DNA from: Pseudaeromonas sharmana
GTDB lineage: Bacteria; Pseudomonadota; Gammaproteobacteria; Enterobacterales; Aeromonadaceae
Direction of reading: 5' to 3'
Length of the DNA stretch: 64,000 nucleotides
NCBI RefSeq assembly: GCF_042649925.1
Contig: NZ_JBHSAF010000015.1
Span: 399,860 to 463,859, forward strand
Shown here: in pieces, positions 52,626 to 60,961 of the stretch
Layout of the letters: every line of letters begins with the position of its first letter
Position numbering within the stretch: position 1 is the first letter of the stretch
Notes under the pieces: generated by a model
The model's input: only the letters and a program-made list of their open reading frames with translations
Told to the model about the DNA's origin: nothing
Databases searched by the model: none
Translations under genes and position numbers: made by a program

Positions 52626-53516
52626 ATGGCAGTGAAGTTACTGATTACTGGATATAAAGGGCAAGTTGGGCACTGTTTAGTGGCCCAAGCAGAACAATTA
52701 GGCTGGGATATTTTGGCGGTAGACCGTGATGAACTGGATATTACCGACCAAGCTTGTGTCCGGGCTCAGGTAAGTGCATTCCAGCCTCATGTCATTATCA
52801 ACGCCGCAGCACATACCGCAGTGGACAAGGCCGAGAGCGAGATCGGCGCTTCGTATGCCATCAACCGCGATGGCCCGGCTTACCTGGCCGAGGCGGCGCA
52901 GCAGGTCGGTGCCATTGTGCTGCATATCTCCACCGATTATGTGTTTGCTGGCGATAAAGACGGCCTGTACGTCGAGAGTGATGCCGTGGCCCCGCAAGGG
53001 GTGTATGGCGCTTCCAAGCTGGCTGGCGAGCTGGCCGTGGCAGAGCACTGCTCGTGCCATCTGATTTTGCGCACCGCCTGGGTGTTCGGCGAGCATGGCA
53101 ACAACTTCGTCAAGACCATGCTGCGTTTGGGGTCACAGCGTGATGTTCTGGGTGTGGTCGCCGATCAAGTTGGCGGCCCGACTTATGCTGGCGATATTGC
53201 CGCCGCGCTGCTGACGATGGCCAGCCAGGCCTTGCAGCCGGATTTCAATGCTTGGGGCATTTATCACTTTGCCGGTGAACCGCATGTGAGCTGGCATGGC
53301 TTTGCAACTGCGATTTTTGATGCCAGCGTTGCTCAAGGGCTGCTAGCGCGCAGTCCAGTCATTAATCCGATTGCAACAACCGATTATCCGACACCGGCTA
53401 AGCGTCCGGCTAACTCACGACTGGATTGTTCGCGGATTCATTCGATTTTTGGCATTATGCCTAGCGATTGGCAGGCGGCGTTGCAAGACTTGCAGCCTTA
53501 TATGCCTCCTGCGTGA
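52626..53516 (+). CDS. rmlD: dTDP-4-dehydrorhamnose reductase
   Basis: 296 residues from ATG 52626. Last step of dTDP-L-rhamnose synthesis (NADPH reduction of dTDP-4-keto-L-rhamnose). Rossmann motif GYKGQVG at the N-terminus, catalytic Tyr/Lys in GVYGASKLAGE, and the RmlD signature STDYVFAGDK. Final RPANSRLDC is typical. Standard order here is rmlD-A-C-B. The only separation from wbaP is the terminator. Confidence 0.95.
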   Translation: MAVKLLITGYKGQVGHCLVAQAEQLGWDILAVDRDELDITDQACVRAQVSAFQPHVIINAAAHTAVDKAESEIGASYAINRDGPAYLAEAAQQVGAIVLHISTDYVFAGDKDGLYVESDAVAPQGVYGASKLAGELAVAEHCSCHLILRTAWVFGEHGNNFVKTMLRLGSQRDVLGVVADQVGGPTYAGDIAAALLTMASQALQPDFNAWGIYHFAGEPHVSWHGFATAIFDASVAQGLLARSPVINPIATTDYPTPAKRPANSRLDCSRIHSIFGIMPSDWQAALQDLQPYMPPA

Positions 53517-53545
53517 TGATAAAAACACAAACAAGAGTACAGAGC

Positions 53546-54430
53546 ATGAAAGGCATTATTCTGGCCGGGGGCAGTGGCACCCGGTTGCATCCGGCGACCA
53601 TCGGCGTCAACAAGCAGCTGTTGCCGGTGTACGACAAACCGATGATCTACTACCCGCTGACCACGCTGATGCTGGCCGGTATCCGCGAGATCCTGATCAT
53701 CAGCACGCCGAACGATCAGGCTACCTATCAGCGCATCCTCGGTGATGGCCGCCAATGGGGTCTGGATATTCAGTATGCGGTGCAGCCGAGTCCGGATGGG
53801 CTGGCGCAGGCGTTTTTGATTGGCGAGTCGTTTATTGGCAGTGATTCGGTCTGCCTGATCCTCGGCGACAACATTTTCCATGGTCACGGTCTGAGCGAGA
53901 CCCTGCAGAAGGCCGCCAGCCAACCGAACGGTGCCACGGTATTTGGCTATTACGTGCAGGATCCGGAGCGTTACGGTGTGGTGGCGTTCGACAAGCAGGG
54001 GCAGGCGATCTCGATTGAGGAAAAACCGGCCAAACCGAAGTCGAACTATGCGGTCACCGGTCTCTATTTTTACGACAACGATGTGATCGAAATTGCCAAG
54101 CAGGTTCAGCCTTCAGCGCGTGGCGAGCTGGAGATCACCGACGTCAACAATGTTTACCTCAAACGTGGCACCCTGCGGGTCGAGCGTATGAGTCGCGGTG
54201 CCGCCTGGCTGGATACCGGCACCCATGATTCGCTGCTGGATGCCGCCATCTTTATCCGTGTGCTGGAAAAGCGCCAGGGGCAGAAGGTGGCGTCACCGGA
54301 GGAGACGGCGTTTCGCATGGGCTTCATTGATGCCGCCCAGCTGGCAGCGCTGGCCAAGCCGCTGTTGAAGAGTGGCTATGGTGCCTACCTGATGCAGGTG
54401 TTGGCTGAACAACAAGAGAGAGCAGAATGA
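53546..54430 (+). CDS. rmlA: Glucose-1-phosphate thymidylyltransferase
   Basis: 294 residues from ATG 53546; an upstream in-frame start lies in rmlD. Makes dTDP-glucose. Signature GGSGTRLHPATIGVNKQLLP followed by VYDKPMIYYPL; LILGDNIFHG and EEKPAKPKSNYAVTGLYFY further on. Length and motifs match RmlA. ATGA overlap with rmlC. Confidence 0.96.
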   Translation: MKGIILAGGSGTRLHPATIGVNKQLLPVYDKPMIYYPLTTLMLAGIREILIISTPNDQATYQRILGDGRQWGLDIQYAVQPSPDGLAQAFLIGESFIGSDSVCLILGDNIFHGHGLSETLQKAASQPNGATVFGYYVQDPERYGVVAFDKQGQAISIEEKPAKPKSNYAVTGLYFYDNDVIEIAKQVQPSARGELEITDVNNVYLKRGTLRVERMSRGAAWLDTGTHDSLLDAAIFIRVLEKRQGQKVASPEETAFRMGFIDAAQLAALAKPLLKSGYGAYLMQVLAEQQERAE

Positions 54431-54972
54431 ACATCATCGAGACCGCGATTGCGGAGGTGAAAATCCTGGAGCCCCAGGTGTTTGGCGATGAGCGCGGTTT
54501 CTTTATGGAGACCTGGCGTGAGGATTGGTTCAACCGCCATGTCTGCGAGCGACGCTTCGTGCAGGACAACCACTCCAAGTCTCGCCAGGGCATTCTGCGC
54601 GGCCTGCATTACCAGACGCAAAACACCCAGGGCAAGCTGGTGCGGGTGGTCTCCGGCGAGGTGTTTGATGTCGCAGTCGATATGCGTAAGGACTCCCCGA
54701 CGTTTGGCCGCTGGGTTGGCGTGCTGCTGTCTGCGGCCAACAAGCGTCAGCTGTGGGTGCCGGAAGGGTTTGCGCACGGCTTCTATGTCACCAGCGAGAC
54801 GGCCGAGTTTGTCTATCGCTGCACCGACTACTACAACCCGAACGCCGAGCACTCGGTGCGCTGGGATGATCCCGACCTGGCCATCGACTGGCCGCTGGTC
54901 GATGGCGCTGCGCCATCGCTGTCCGGCAAGGATGCCCAGGGCGTGGCCTTCAAAGATGCCGTGACCTTCTAA
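54427..54972 (+). CDS. rmlC: dTDP-4-dehydrorhamnose 3,5-epimerase
   Basis: 181 residues, cupin fold. Catalytic His61 is in ILRGLHYQTQN, with the Tyr in FVYRCTDYYNP. Converts dTDP-4-keto-6-deoxyglucose to the L-lyxo form. Translationally coupled to rmlA by a 4-base overlap. rmlB begins 44 bases later. Confidence 0.96.
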   Translation: MNIIETAIAEVKILEPQVFGDERGFFMETWREDWFNRHVCERRFVQDNHSKSRQGILRGLHYQTQNTQGKLVRVVSGEVFDVAVDMRKDSPTFGRWVGVLLSAANKRQLWVPEGFAHGFYVTSETAEFVYRCTDYYNPNAEHSVRWDDPDLAIDWPLVDGAAPSLSGKDAQGVAFKDAVTF

Positions 54973-55016
54973 ACGACGGAAATGAATAGACGAGTTAGGG
55001 AATTTAGGGAATAAAA

Positions 55017-56084
55017 ATGAGAAAACTGCTTGTGACCGGCGGCGCCGGTTTTATCGGAGCCAACTTCGTGCACTACTGGCTGCGCCAGCACCCGCAGGAT
55101 CGGGTGGTGGTGCTGGATGCGTTGACCTACGCCGGCAACATCGCGACGCTGCAGCCGCTGATGGGCAATCCGAACTTCCGTTTCGTGAAAGGCAACATCT
55201 GCAACAGCGAGCTGGTCGAGCTGCTGCTGCGTGAAGAGGGCATCGACACCCTGGTGCACTTTGCCGCCGAATCCCACGTTGACCGCTCGATCACCGGCCC
55301 CGATGCCTTTATCGAGACCAACATCATCGGTACCCACAGCCTGCTGAAGGCAGCCCGTGCAGTGTGGCTGGCCGATCCGGCCAATCCGCTGCCGCACCGC
55401 TTCCACCATGTCTCCACCGATGAGGTGTATGGCACCCTGTCGCTGACCGATCCGGCATTCACCGAACAGACCGCCTATGCGCCGAACTCGCCGTATTCGG
55501 CGTCGAAGGCGGCCTCGGACCACCTGGTGCGTGCCTACCTGCACACCTATGGCCTGCAGGTGACGACCAGCAACTGCTCGAACAACTATGGCTATTATCA
55601 CTTCCCGGAGAAGCTGATCCCGCTGTGCCTGACCAATATCCTCGATGGCAAGCCGCTGCCCATCTATGGTGATGGCAAGCAGATCCGCGACTGGCTGTTC
55701 GTCGAGGACCATTGCCGGGGTATCGAGCTGGTGCTGGACAAGGGGGTGGTCGGTGAAACCTACAACATCGGCGGCGTCAACGAGTGGCAGAATATCGACA
55801 TTGTCAACCTGCTGTGCGAGCTGGTGGATGGCGAGTTTGCCGCCGATGACTCGCTGGCTAGCCGCTTCCCGGATGCGCCGCAAGCCCGGGGCGAGGGCGC
55901 CGCATCGCTGATCACCTATGTCACCGATCGCGCCGGACACGACCGCCGTTATGCGGTGGGGACCGACAAGATCCGTACCGAACTTGGCTATGTGCCGCAG
56001 GAGACGTTCCAGACCGGCATCGCCAAGACCATCAAGTGGTATCTGGCCAACGAAGCCTGGTGGCGCCCGCTGCAAAAAGCGTAA
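55017..56084 (+). CDS. rmlB: dTDP-glucose 4,6-dehydratase
   Basis: 355 residues, extended SDR. NAD motif GGAGFIGANF near residue 8, STDEVYG, and catalytic Tyr160 and Lys164 (YSASK). Makes dTDP-4-keto-6-deoxyglucose. Last gene of rmlDACB. Followed by the REP-rich region, with no gene in 56085-56608 except repeat DNA. Confidence 0.97.
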   Translation: MRKLLVTGGAGFIGANFVHYWLRQHPQDRVVVLDALTYAGNIATLQPLMGNPNFRFVKGNICNSELVELLLREEGIDTLVHFAAESHVDRSITGPDAFIETNIIGTHSLLKAARAVWLADPANPLPHRFHHVSTDEVYGTLSLTDPAFTEQTAYAPNSPYSASKAASDHLVRAYLHTYGLQVTTSNCSNNYGYYHFPEKLIPLCLTNILDGKPLPIYGDGKQIRDWLFVEDHCRGIELVLDKGVVGETYNIGGVNEWQNIDIVNLLCELVDGEFAADDSLASRFPDAPQARGEGAASLITYVTDRAGHDRRYAVGTDKIRTELGYVPQETFQTGIAKTIKWYLANEAWWRPLQKA

Positions 56085-56136
56085 GTGAGGGTATTTACGT
56101 CAGGTGTCAGCGATGTTCGCCCTGGCGATCCAGTCA

Positions 56137-56530
56137 TCGCGAGCTGCGCTTTGTTGTGCTTTTTGTTGTAGGAGCAAGCGAAGCTCGCGACACCAAGCTA
56201 CAGGGTGATGTATTCATCGCGAGCTGCGCTGGCTCCTACACGGTGATGAATTCATCGCGAGTTTCGCTTTGTTGTGCTTTTTGTTGTAGGAGCAAGCGAA
56301 GCTCGCGACACCAAGCGAGCTATATCAAGCCGCGACACCAAGCTACAGGGTGACCTATTCATCGCGAGCTGTGCTGGCTCCTACAGGGTGATCTGTTCAT
56401 CGCGAGCTGCGCTTGCTCCTACATGGTGATGAATTCATCGCGAGCTGCGCTTGCTCCTACAGGGTGATGGATTTATCGCGAGTTTCGCTTTGTTGTGCTT
56501 CTTGTTGTAGGAGCAAGCGAAGCTCGCGAC
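56137..56530. repeat. REP/BIME cluster left of the RAYT gene
   Basis: Ten REP copies in both orientations. Three composite pairs (56137-56190, 56256-56308, 56475-56529) consist of a truncated inverted REP (CGCGAGCTGCGCT or CGAGTTTCGCT), a TTGTTGTGCTTTTTGTT-type spacer and a full forward REP head starting GTAG (at 56168, 56286, 56507). Between them are four full inverted copies (CGCGAGCTGYGCT..GCTCCTAC near 56217, 56362, 56399 and 56437). Linkers such as ACAGGGTGATG recur. The forward head is the one found in the 34257 array. Confidence 0.93.
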
Positions 56531-56570
56531 ATCAATATCGTGACATCAATATCGTGACATCAATATCGCG
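56528..56570 (+). repeat. Three 14-bp direct repeats (TGACATCAATATCG)
   Basis: Three adjacent copies of (C/T)GACATCAATATCG, immediately after the last left-hand REP. Right-hand copies of the motif are degenerate. Confidence 0.7.
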
Positions 56571-56608
56571 ATATAATGCTCGCGCTATGTTGCCGTGCGA
56601 TTCTATGT

Positions 56609-57112
56609 TTATACCCAGACGGCATCCCAAAGCGGATAGTCATGAATTTTATTCACCAGACCACGCCGAACCGGGTTATCGATGATGTACCTGGCTGCTT
56701 GTTTGACTTCATCGTCGCTACGCATTGCCCGTTCATAATACCCTGGCTGCCATATTCTTCCGCTTCGCTGCAGATGATGGTTCAGTGCTAAAGCTGACCG
56801 CGATTTGAACTTCAGCATACATCTTGCCAATTCGATATTTCGCAGTTGAAACAACCAGTGACAATGCTCGGGCATAATGACCCAGGCCAACGAGTTAACC
56901 TCGTCGAGGTCATGTAATTGCTTCATTTCATGGCAAACTAAACGTCCAATTTTCCATTCTGCAAAGTGTCTTTCCCGTTGGTGGGTGACGATCGTCGTCA
57001 TGTAGACATAGCCAGGATGAGAATATCGTCCCTTTCGTAATTCAGTGCTGCGTTGCTTTAGCATGGTAACGATGTGTGAAGTGATTGGTTGCATCAGCAC
57101 AGCAGTGGACAT
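56609..57112 (-). CDS. REP-associated tyrosine transposase (RAYT, Y1/HUH)
   Basis: 167 residues from ATG 57112; an internal ATG at 57064 (MLKQRSTELRKGRY) is an equally good start since neither has a clear ribosome-binding site. HUH-type single-strand transposase of the IS200/IS605 superfamily: H-x-H in MPEHCHWLF (His83, His85), and YIIDNPVRRGL with the probable catalytic Tyr142. Domestic family enzyme that binds and cuts REP hairpins behind GTAG. It is embedded between REP clusters on both sides, the classic REPtron layout. Confidence 0.9.
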   Translation of the reverse strand: MSTAVLMQPITSHIVTMLKQRSTELRKGRYSHPGYVYMTTIVTHQRERHFAEWKIGRLVCHEMKQLHDLDEVNSLAWVIMPEHCHWLFQLRNIELARCMLKFKSRSALALNHHLQRSGRIWQPGYYERAMRSDDEVKQAARYIIDNPVRRGLVNKIHDYPLWDAVWV

Positions 57113-57141
57113 GGGTTTTGTAACCTGTCAGAACCGAATTT

Positions 57142-57440
57142 CATCGCGAGCTGCGCCTTGTTGTGCTTTTTGTTGTAGGAGCAAGCGAAGCTCGCGACAC
57201 CAAGCGCGTGATATCAAGCCCGCGACACCAAGCTACAGGGTGATCTATTCATCGCGAGCTGCGCTTGCTCCTACATGGTGATGGATTTATCGCGAGCTGC
57301 GCTTGCTCCTACAGGGTGATGGATTTATCGCGAGCTGCGCTTTGTTGTGCTTTTTGTTGTAGGAGCAAGCGAAGCTCGCGACATCAAGCGCGCAATATCA
57401 AGCCGCGACACCAAGCGCGTGATATCACGCTCGCAATAGC
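57142..57440. repeat. REP/BIME cluster right of the RAYT gene
   Basis: Two composite pairs (57142-57197 and 57327-57381) with forward heads at 57175 and 57359, and two full inverted copies (near 57252 and 57289), then degenerate ACACCAAGCGCGTGATATC-type sequence. Mirrors the left cluster. Confidence 0.9.
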
Positions 57441-57520
57441 AATCTCCTGTCGACTCTGGCAGTCGTGATTATGGCCGTACAGCGGCAGCATGAGGCTCCT
57501 TTGCACACGCCGGAGCCCTT

Positions 57521-58927
57521 ATGTCGAACTCTTCTACTCCCAACACCTTTCAACTGATTCACCACGGTGCCGCCAGGGGCGTGACCGGATCCTGTCACGA
57601 ACTGCGATTAGGGCGAGATAGCCTGTTGATCGATTGCGGTCAGTTTCAAGGGGAGGCGGCGCCAGCGCGTTTGGCGGTATCGCCGGCACGGGTGCGAGCC
57701 CTGTTGCTGACCCATGCCCATATCGATCATATCGGTCGCCTGCCTGAACTGCTCTCCTGCGGCTTGAACGCCCCCATCTATTGCTCCGAGGCCACGGCAT
57801 TGCTGGTTCCGGTGATGTTGACCGATGCGCTGCGGCATTCATCCCATGACCCGCGTTCCGCGATCGAACCTGTTTTGCAGCGCCTGCGTCATCAGCTACA
57901 CCCTCTACCCTTTGCGCAATGGCAACGGCTTCCCTTGAGTGACGGCAGCGTGCTTTATCTGCGTTTGCAGCCAGCCGGACATATTTTGGGCTCGGCCTAT
58001 CTCGAATTGCGTCTGCCGGATGGCCAGCTAATGGTGTTTTCCGGTGATTTAGGCTCCGGCCGCTCGGCCTTGTTGCCGGCTTCGCTCTCCCCGGAACGGG
58101 CTGATTTTCTGGTGCTCGAAAGTACCTATGGCGATCGGTTGCAGCCGCAAGGGGAACCTCGTCATCGGCAGTTGAAAACGGTTGTTGAACGATCGCTGCG
58201 CGATGGCGGAGCCATTTTGATTCCCGCCTTCAGCATTGGTCGGACCCAGGAGTTGCTCTGCGATCTGGAGCAAATCTTAAGCGAGGTGAGCAGCCGCGAA
58301 GAGCAGTGGTGCTGGCGTGATTTGCCAGTCGTCATTGATTCACCGCTGGGAGCGGATGTGACACGGCTCTATCGTCGTTTTCGCCGGGTCTGGCACAAGG
58401 AGGCACAGGCCCGGTTGCAGGCGGGGCGCCATCCGCTGGATTTTTCCCAGTGTGTGACCATCCATGATCATGCTGCCCATGAGTCATTGGTGCATCGACT
58501 GCAGCAGAGCGGGGAGCCGGCCATCATCGTCGCTGGTGGCGGCATGTGCCAGGGAGGCCGTATCGTCGATTACCTCAAGGCACTGCTGCCGGATGCGCGT
58601 ACCGATCTGTTGCTGGTCGGCTTTCAGGCACAAGGTACGCCGGGGCGCCGCTTGCAGTCCGGATGCCGCTCGTTATGGCTGGAGGGGGTCGAGGTGGAGG
58701 TACAGGCGCACATCCATCATCTTCAAGGGTATTCAGCCCATGCCGATCAAGCCGGGTTGCTGCGCTTTGTCGAGGGCATGGCCTCGCCGCCGGCAGTAAT
58801 TCGCCTGGTACATGGCGAGCCGGAGGCGCAGCAGTCATTGGCGGCCTGTCTGATGAAGCGTTGGCCGCAGATGCGGGTTGAACTGGCTGCGATGATGCAG
58901 GCGGCGCAGACGGAGTCCGCTGGTTAG
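57521..58927 (+). CDS. MBL-fold beta-CASP ribonuclease-like protein
   Basis: 468 residues. Metallo-beta-lactamase metal site His65-x-His67-x-Asp69-His70 (THAHIDHIGRL). Beta-CASP features: FSGDLGSGRSALLP, VLESTYGDR and VAGGGMCQGGRIV. RMMBL tail: IHHLQGYSAHADQAGLLRF and LVHGEPEAQQSL. This architecture is the RNA-processing exonuclease family (CPSF73/archaeal KH-CPSF-like, distinct from RNase J). Expected cytoplasmic RNase; substrate unknown. Begins 80 bases after the last REP remnant, with no clear promoter. Confidence 0.88.
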   Translation: MSNSSTPNTFQLIHHGAARGVTGSCHELRLGRDSLLIDCGQFQGEAAPARLAVSPARVRALLLTHAHIDHIGRLPELLSCGLNAPIYCSEATALLVPVMLTDALRHSSHDPRSAIEPVLQRLRHQLHPLPFAQWQRLPLSDGSVLYLRLQPAGHILGSAYLELRLPDGQLMVFSGDLGSGRSALLPASLSPERADFLVLESTYGDRLQPQGEPRHRQLKTVVERSLRDGGAILIPAFSIGRTQELLCDLEQILSEVSSREEQWCWRDLPVVIDSPLGADVTRLYRRFRRVWHKEAQARLQAGRHPLDFSQCVTIHDHAAHESLVHRLQQSGEPAIIVAGGGMCQGGRIVDYLKALLPDARTDLLLVGFQAQGTPGRRLQSGCRSLWLEGVEVEVQAHIHHLQGYSAHADQAGLLRFVEGMASPPAVIRLVHGEPEAQQSLAACLMKRWPQMRVELAAMMQAAQTESAG

Positions 58928-59108
58928 TGGCCCACGACACAAGAGGGAGCTTGCCCTGCGTGCCCTTATCCGGCTGCGGGCAGCGGATGTGGGTGCAAAA
59001 TGTTCTATATCTCAAGCATTTGTGCCGTTATGGCCCGGGCTGGTTCTCTTTGTAGTGCCGGATGCGTAAAGTATGCCCCATTCAAGTAAACCGTTTTGGG
59101 GAGTGCGC

Positions 59109-60806
59109 ATGAGGCTGGAATGGAGCCGCAATCAGATGGCATTTATCTTTTTTGCGGTCATGTATTGGTTGGGGGGCATGCATCTGTTTATGCACAACCC
59201 CGGCGGATCCGGTTTCTATCTGCCGTTCAACATGGTCGGCTGGCTGTTTGCTTCGCTGATGATCGGTATCGGTCTTTGGCACATTACGCTCACGCGGCAG
59301 CTGGTGGTATCGGGCCCGCAGGGGTGGCTCTGGGCCGGGCTTGCTTTGATGCTGGTACCGCTGTTTACCCATGCTGACGTTTCGTTCGATGCCGGCAGTC
59401 CGCGCTTTTTGGGCATTGCAGGCGGCCTGTTGTTGCTGTTCGCGCTGACGCAGTTGCAATGGGTGCGGGCCCAGCGCTTGTGTTTACTCTACGTACTGCT
59501 TGGTGCCGTGGCGATCGAGGCCCTGTTTGCGCTGGTGCAGTACTACCTGCTGACACCCGGCAACTGGATTGGATACAACACCATCATCAACCGGCCGTAC
59601 GGTATATTTCAAAAGGACAGTGTACTGTCGAGCTTCATGGCGCTGGGAGCGACAATAGCGTTGTTCTTGCTGTTTGCCGATGAACTGTGCCGGCGTGGTT
59701 GGCGCTTGTTGTTGGCGCTGAGTGTGCTCGGCCTGGCGGCGCTGTTGATAGTGGTGATTCAGTCCCGCTCCGGGCAAGGCGGCTTGCTGCTGAGTAGCCT
59801 GATCCTGTTGCCACTATTGCTATGGCAACGGGGGCGTGTGGGTTGGTTGGCCTGCAGCGTGTTATTGCTGGGGCTGCTGTTAGGCGGTCTGAGTTTTGCG
59901 TTGTTCAGCCAGTCGCGAGGGCTTGGTAGTTATATCGCGACCATCGACTTCAGGTTGCTCTATTGGCAACACTGTCTCGAGATGTTTTGGCAATATCCAC
60001 TGCTGGGGGTTGGTTACGGCAAGTTTGAGTCTGCCTTTGTCGACTCTTATTATGCGATTCCTGTTGCTATCAGTGGCAAGGAGATCATTGAGACAAACCT
60101 CGACCATCCGCACAATGAAATCCTTTACTGGATGGTTGAAGGAGGCCTCTTGGCGTTGTGCGGCCTGCTGGCGATGCTGTTTGGCTGGGTGCGAATGTTG
60201 ATGCGAGCTCGGTCGACGATGCGCCTGGCCCTATTGGCGTTGCCGCTGCCGTTGTTTTTCCATGCCATGGTCGAGTATCCCTTCTATCACTCCACTGCCC
60301 ATTGGCTGGCCCTGATCTGGTTACTGTGGTTTACCGATGCCGAAGCAGAACAGGTCAGGCGGATTGAGGTGCGTCAGTGGTTGCTGATCCGTTGCGTGGC
60401 GTTGCTGATTCCGCTGCTGACGGTGCCGTTTATGCTGACCGGCCTGCATACCGCCTGGTTGGTCACCAGGTTTGAGCGGGGTGGGCTCCAGCAGCCCGAG
60501 CTGCTGGAGCGGGTCATCAATCGCGTACCCTGGTCCAGCCGATTCTGGTATGACGTCATGTCGTCGAGCCTGATACTGGCGCTGAAGACAAATAATCAGA
60601 CCGAGCTACGCGCCTATGTGGATTGGGCCCGTGAGTTTGTCAGCCTGACACCGCGAGCGAATGTCTATTTCAATGCCGCGCTGGCGCTGGATAGCCTGGG
60701 CCAGGCCGAAGAGGCCCGACACTGGCGTGCGGAGGGGATGCGGCTGTTCCCGGCGGATCCGCTGTTCAAGCGCCTGACCTCTGGCGCGGTTGAGCCGAGG
60801 TCGTGA
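59109..60806 (+). CDS. PglL/WaaL-type O-oligosaccharide ligase
   Basis: 565 residues from ATG 59109 (GGGGAGTGCGC upstream). About twelve transmembrane helices. The GNWIGYNTIINRPYGIFQ and KDSVLSSFMALG segments are the PglL_A signature; a Wzy_C-type loop and the C-terminal Wzy_C_2/TPR-like domain follow (about 440-565). Members transfer lipid-linked glycans to Ser/Thr of pilin and other proteins (PglL) or to lipid A core (WaaL). This fits with a polysaccharide locus, rmlD-B and wbaP just upstream, and a type IV pilus gene elsewhere. Which acceptor is used is not decidable. Confidence 0.85.
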   Translation: MRLEWSRNQMAFIFFAVMYWLGGMHLFMHNPGGSGFYLPFNMVGWLFASLMIGIGLWHITLTRQLVVSGPQGWLWAGLALMLVPLFTHADVSFDAGSPRFLGIAGGLLLLFALTQLQWVRAQRLCLLYVLLGAVAIEALFALVQYYLLTPGNWIGYNTIINRPYGIFQKDSVLSSFMALGATIALFLLFADELCRRGWRLLLALSVLGLAALLIVVIQSRSGQGGLLLSSLILLPLLLWQRGRVGWLACSVLLLGLLLGGLSFALFSQSRGLGSYIATIDFRLLYWQHCLEMFWQYPLLGVGYGKFESAFVDSYYAIPVAISGKEIIETNLDHPHNEILYWMVEGGLLALCGLLAMLFGWVRMLMRARSTMRLALLALPLPLFFHAMVEYPFYHSTAHWLALIWLLWFTDAEAEQVRRIEVRQWLLIRCVALLIPLLTVPFMLTGLHTAWLVTRFERGGLQQPELLERVINRVPWSSRFWYDVMSSSLILALKTNNQTELRAYVDWAREFVSLTPRANVYFNAALALDSLGQAEEARHWRAEGMRLFPADPLFKRLTSGAVEPRS

Positions 60807-60961
60807 GTCATCGTTTCCAACTCAAATTTGTCGGTTGCGATAGATGCCCTGTTTAGCCTTGTGGTCGATAGGACAGCGGAAGCTCATCTATGGCAGAATA
60901 ACCGTTAACAAACATAAGACCGGCGTTGAACACATTGGCCGTGATAGATAGGAGCACAAAG

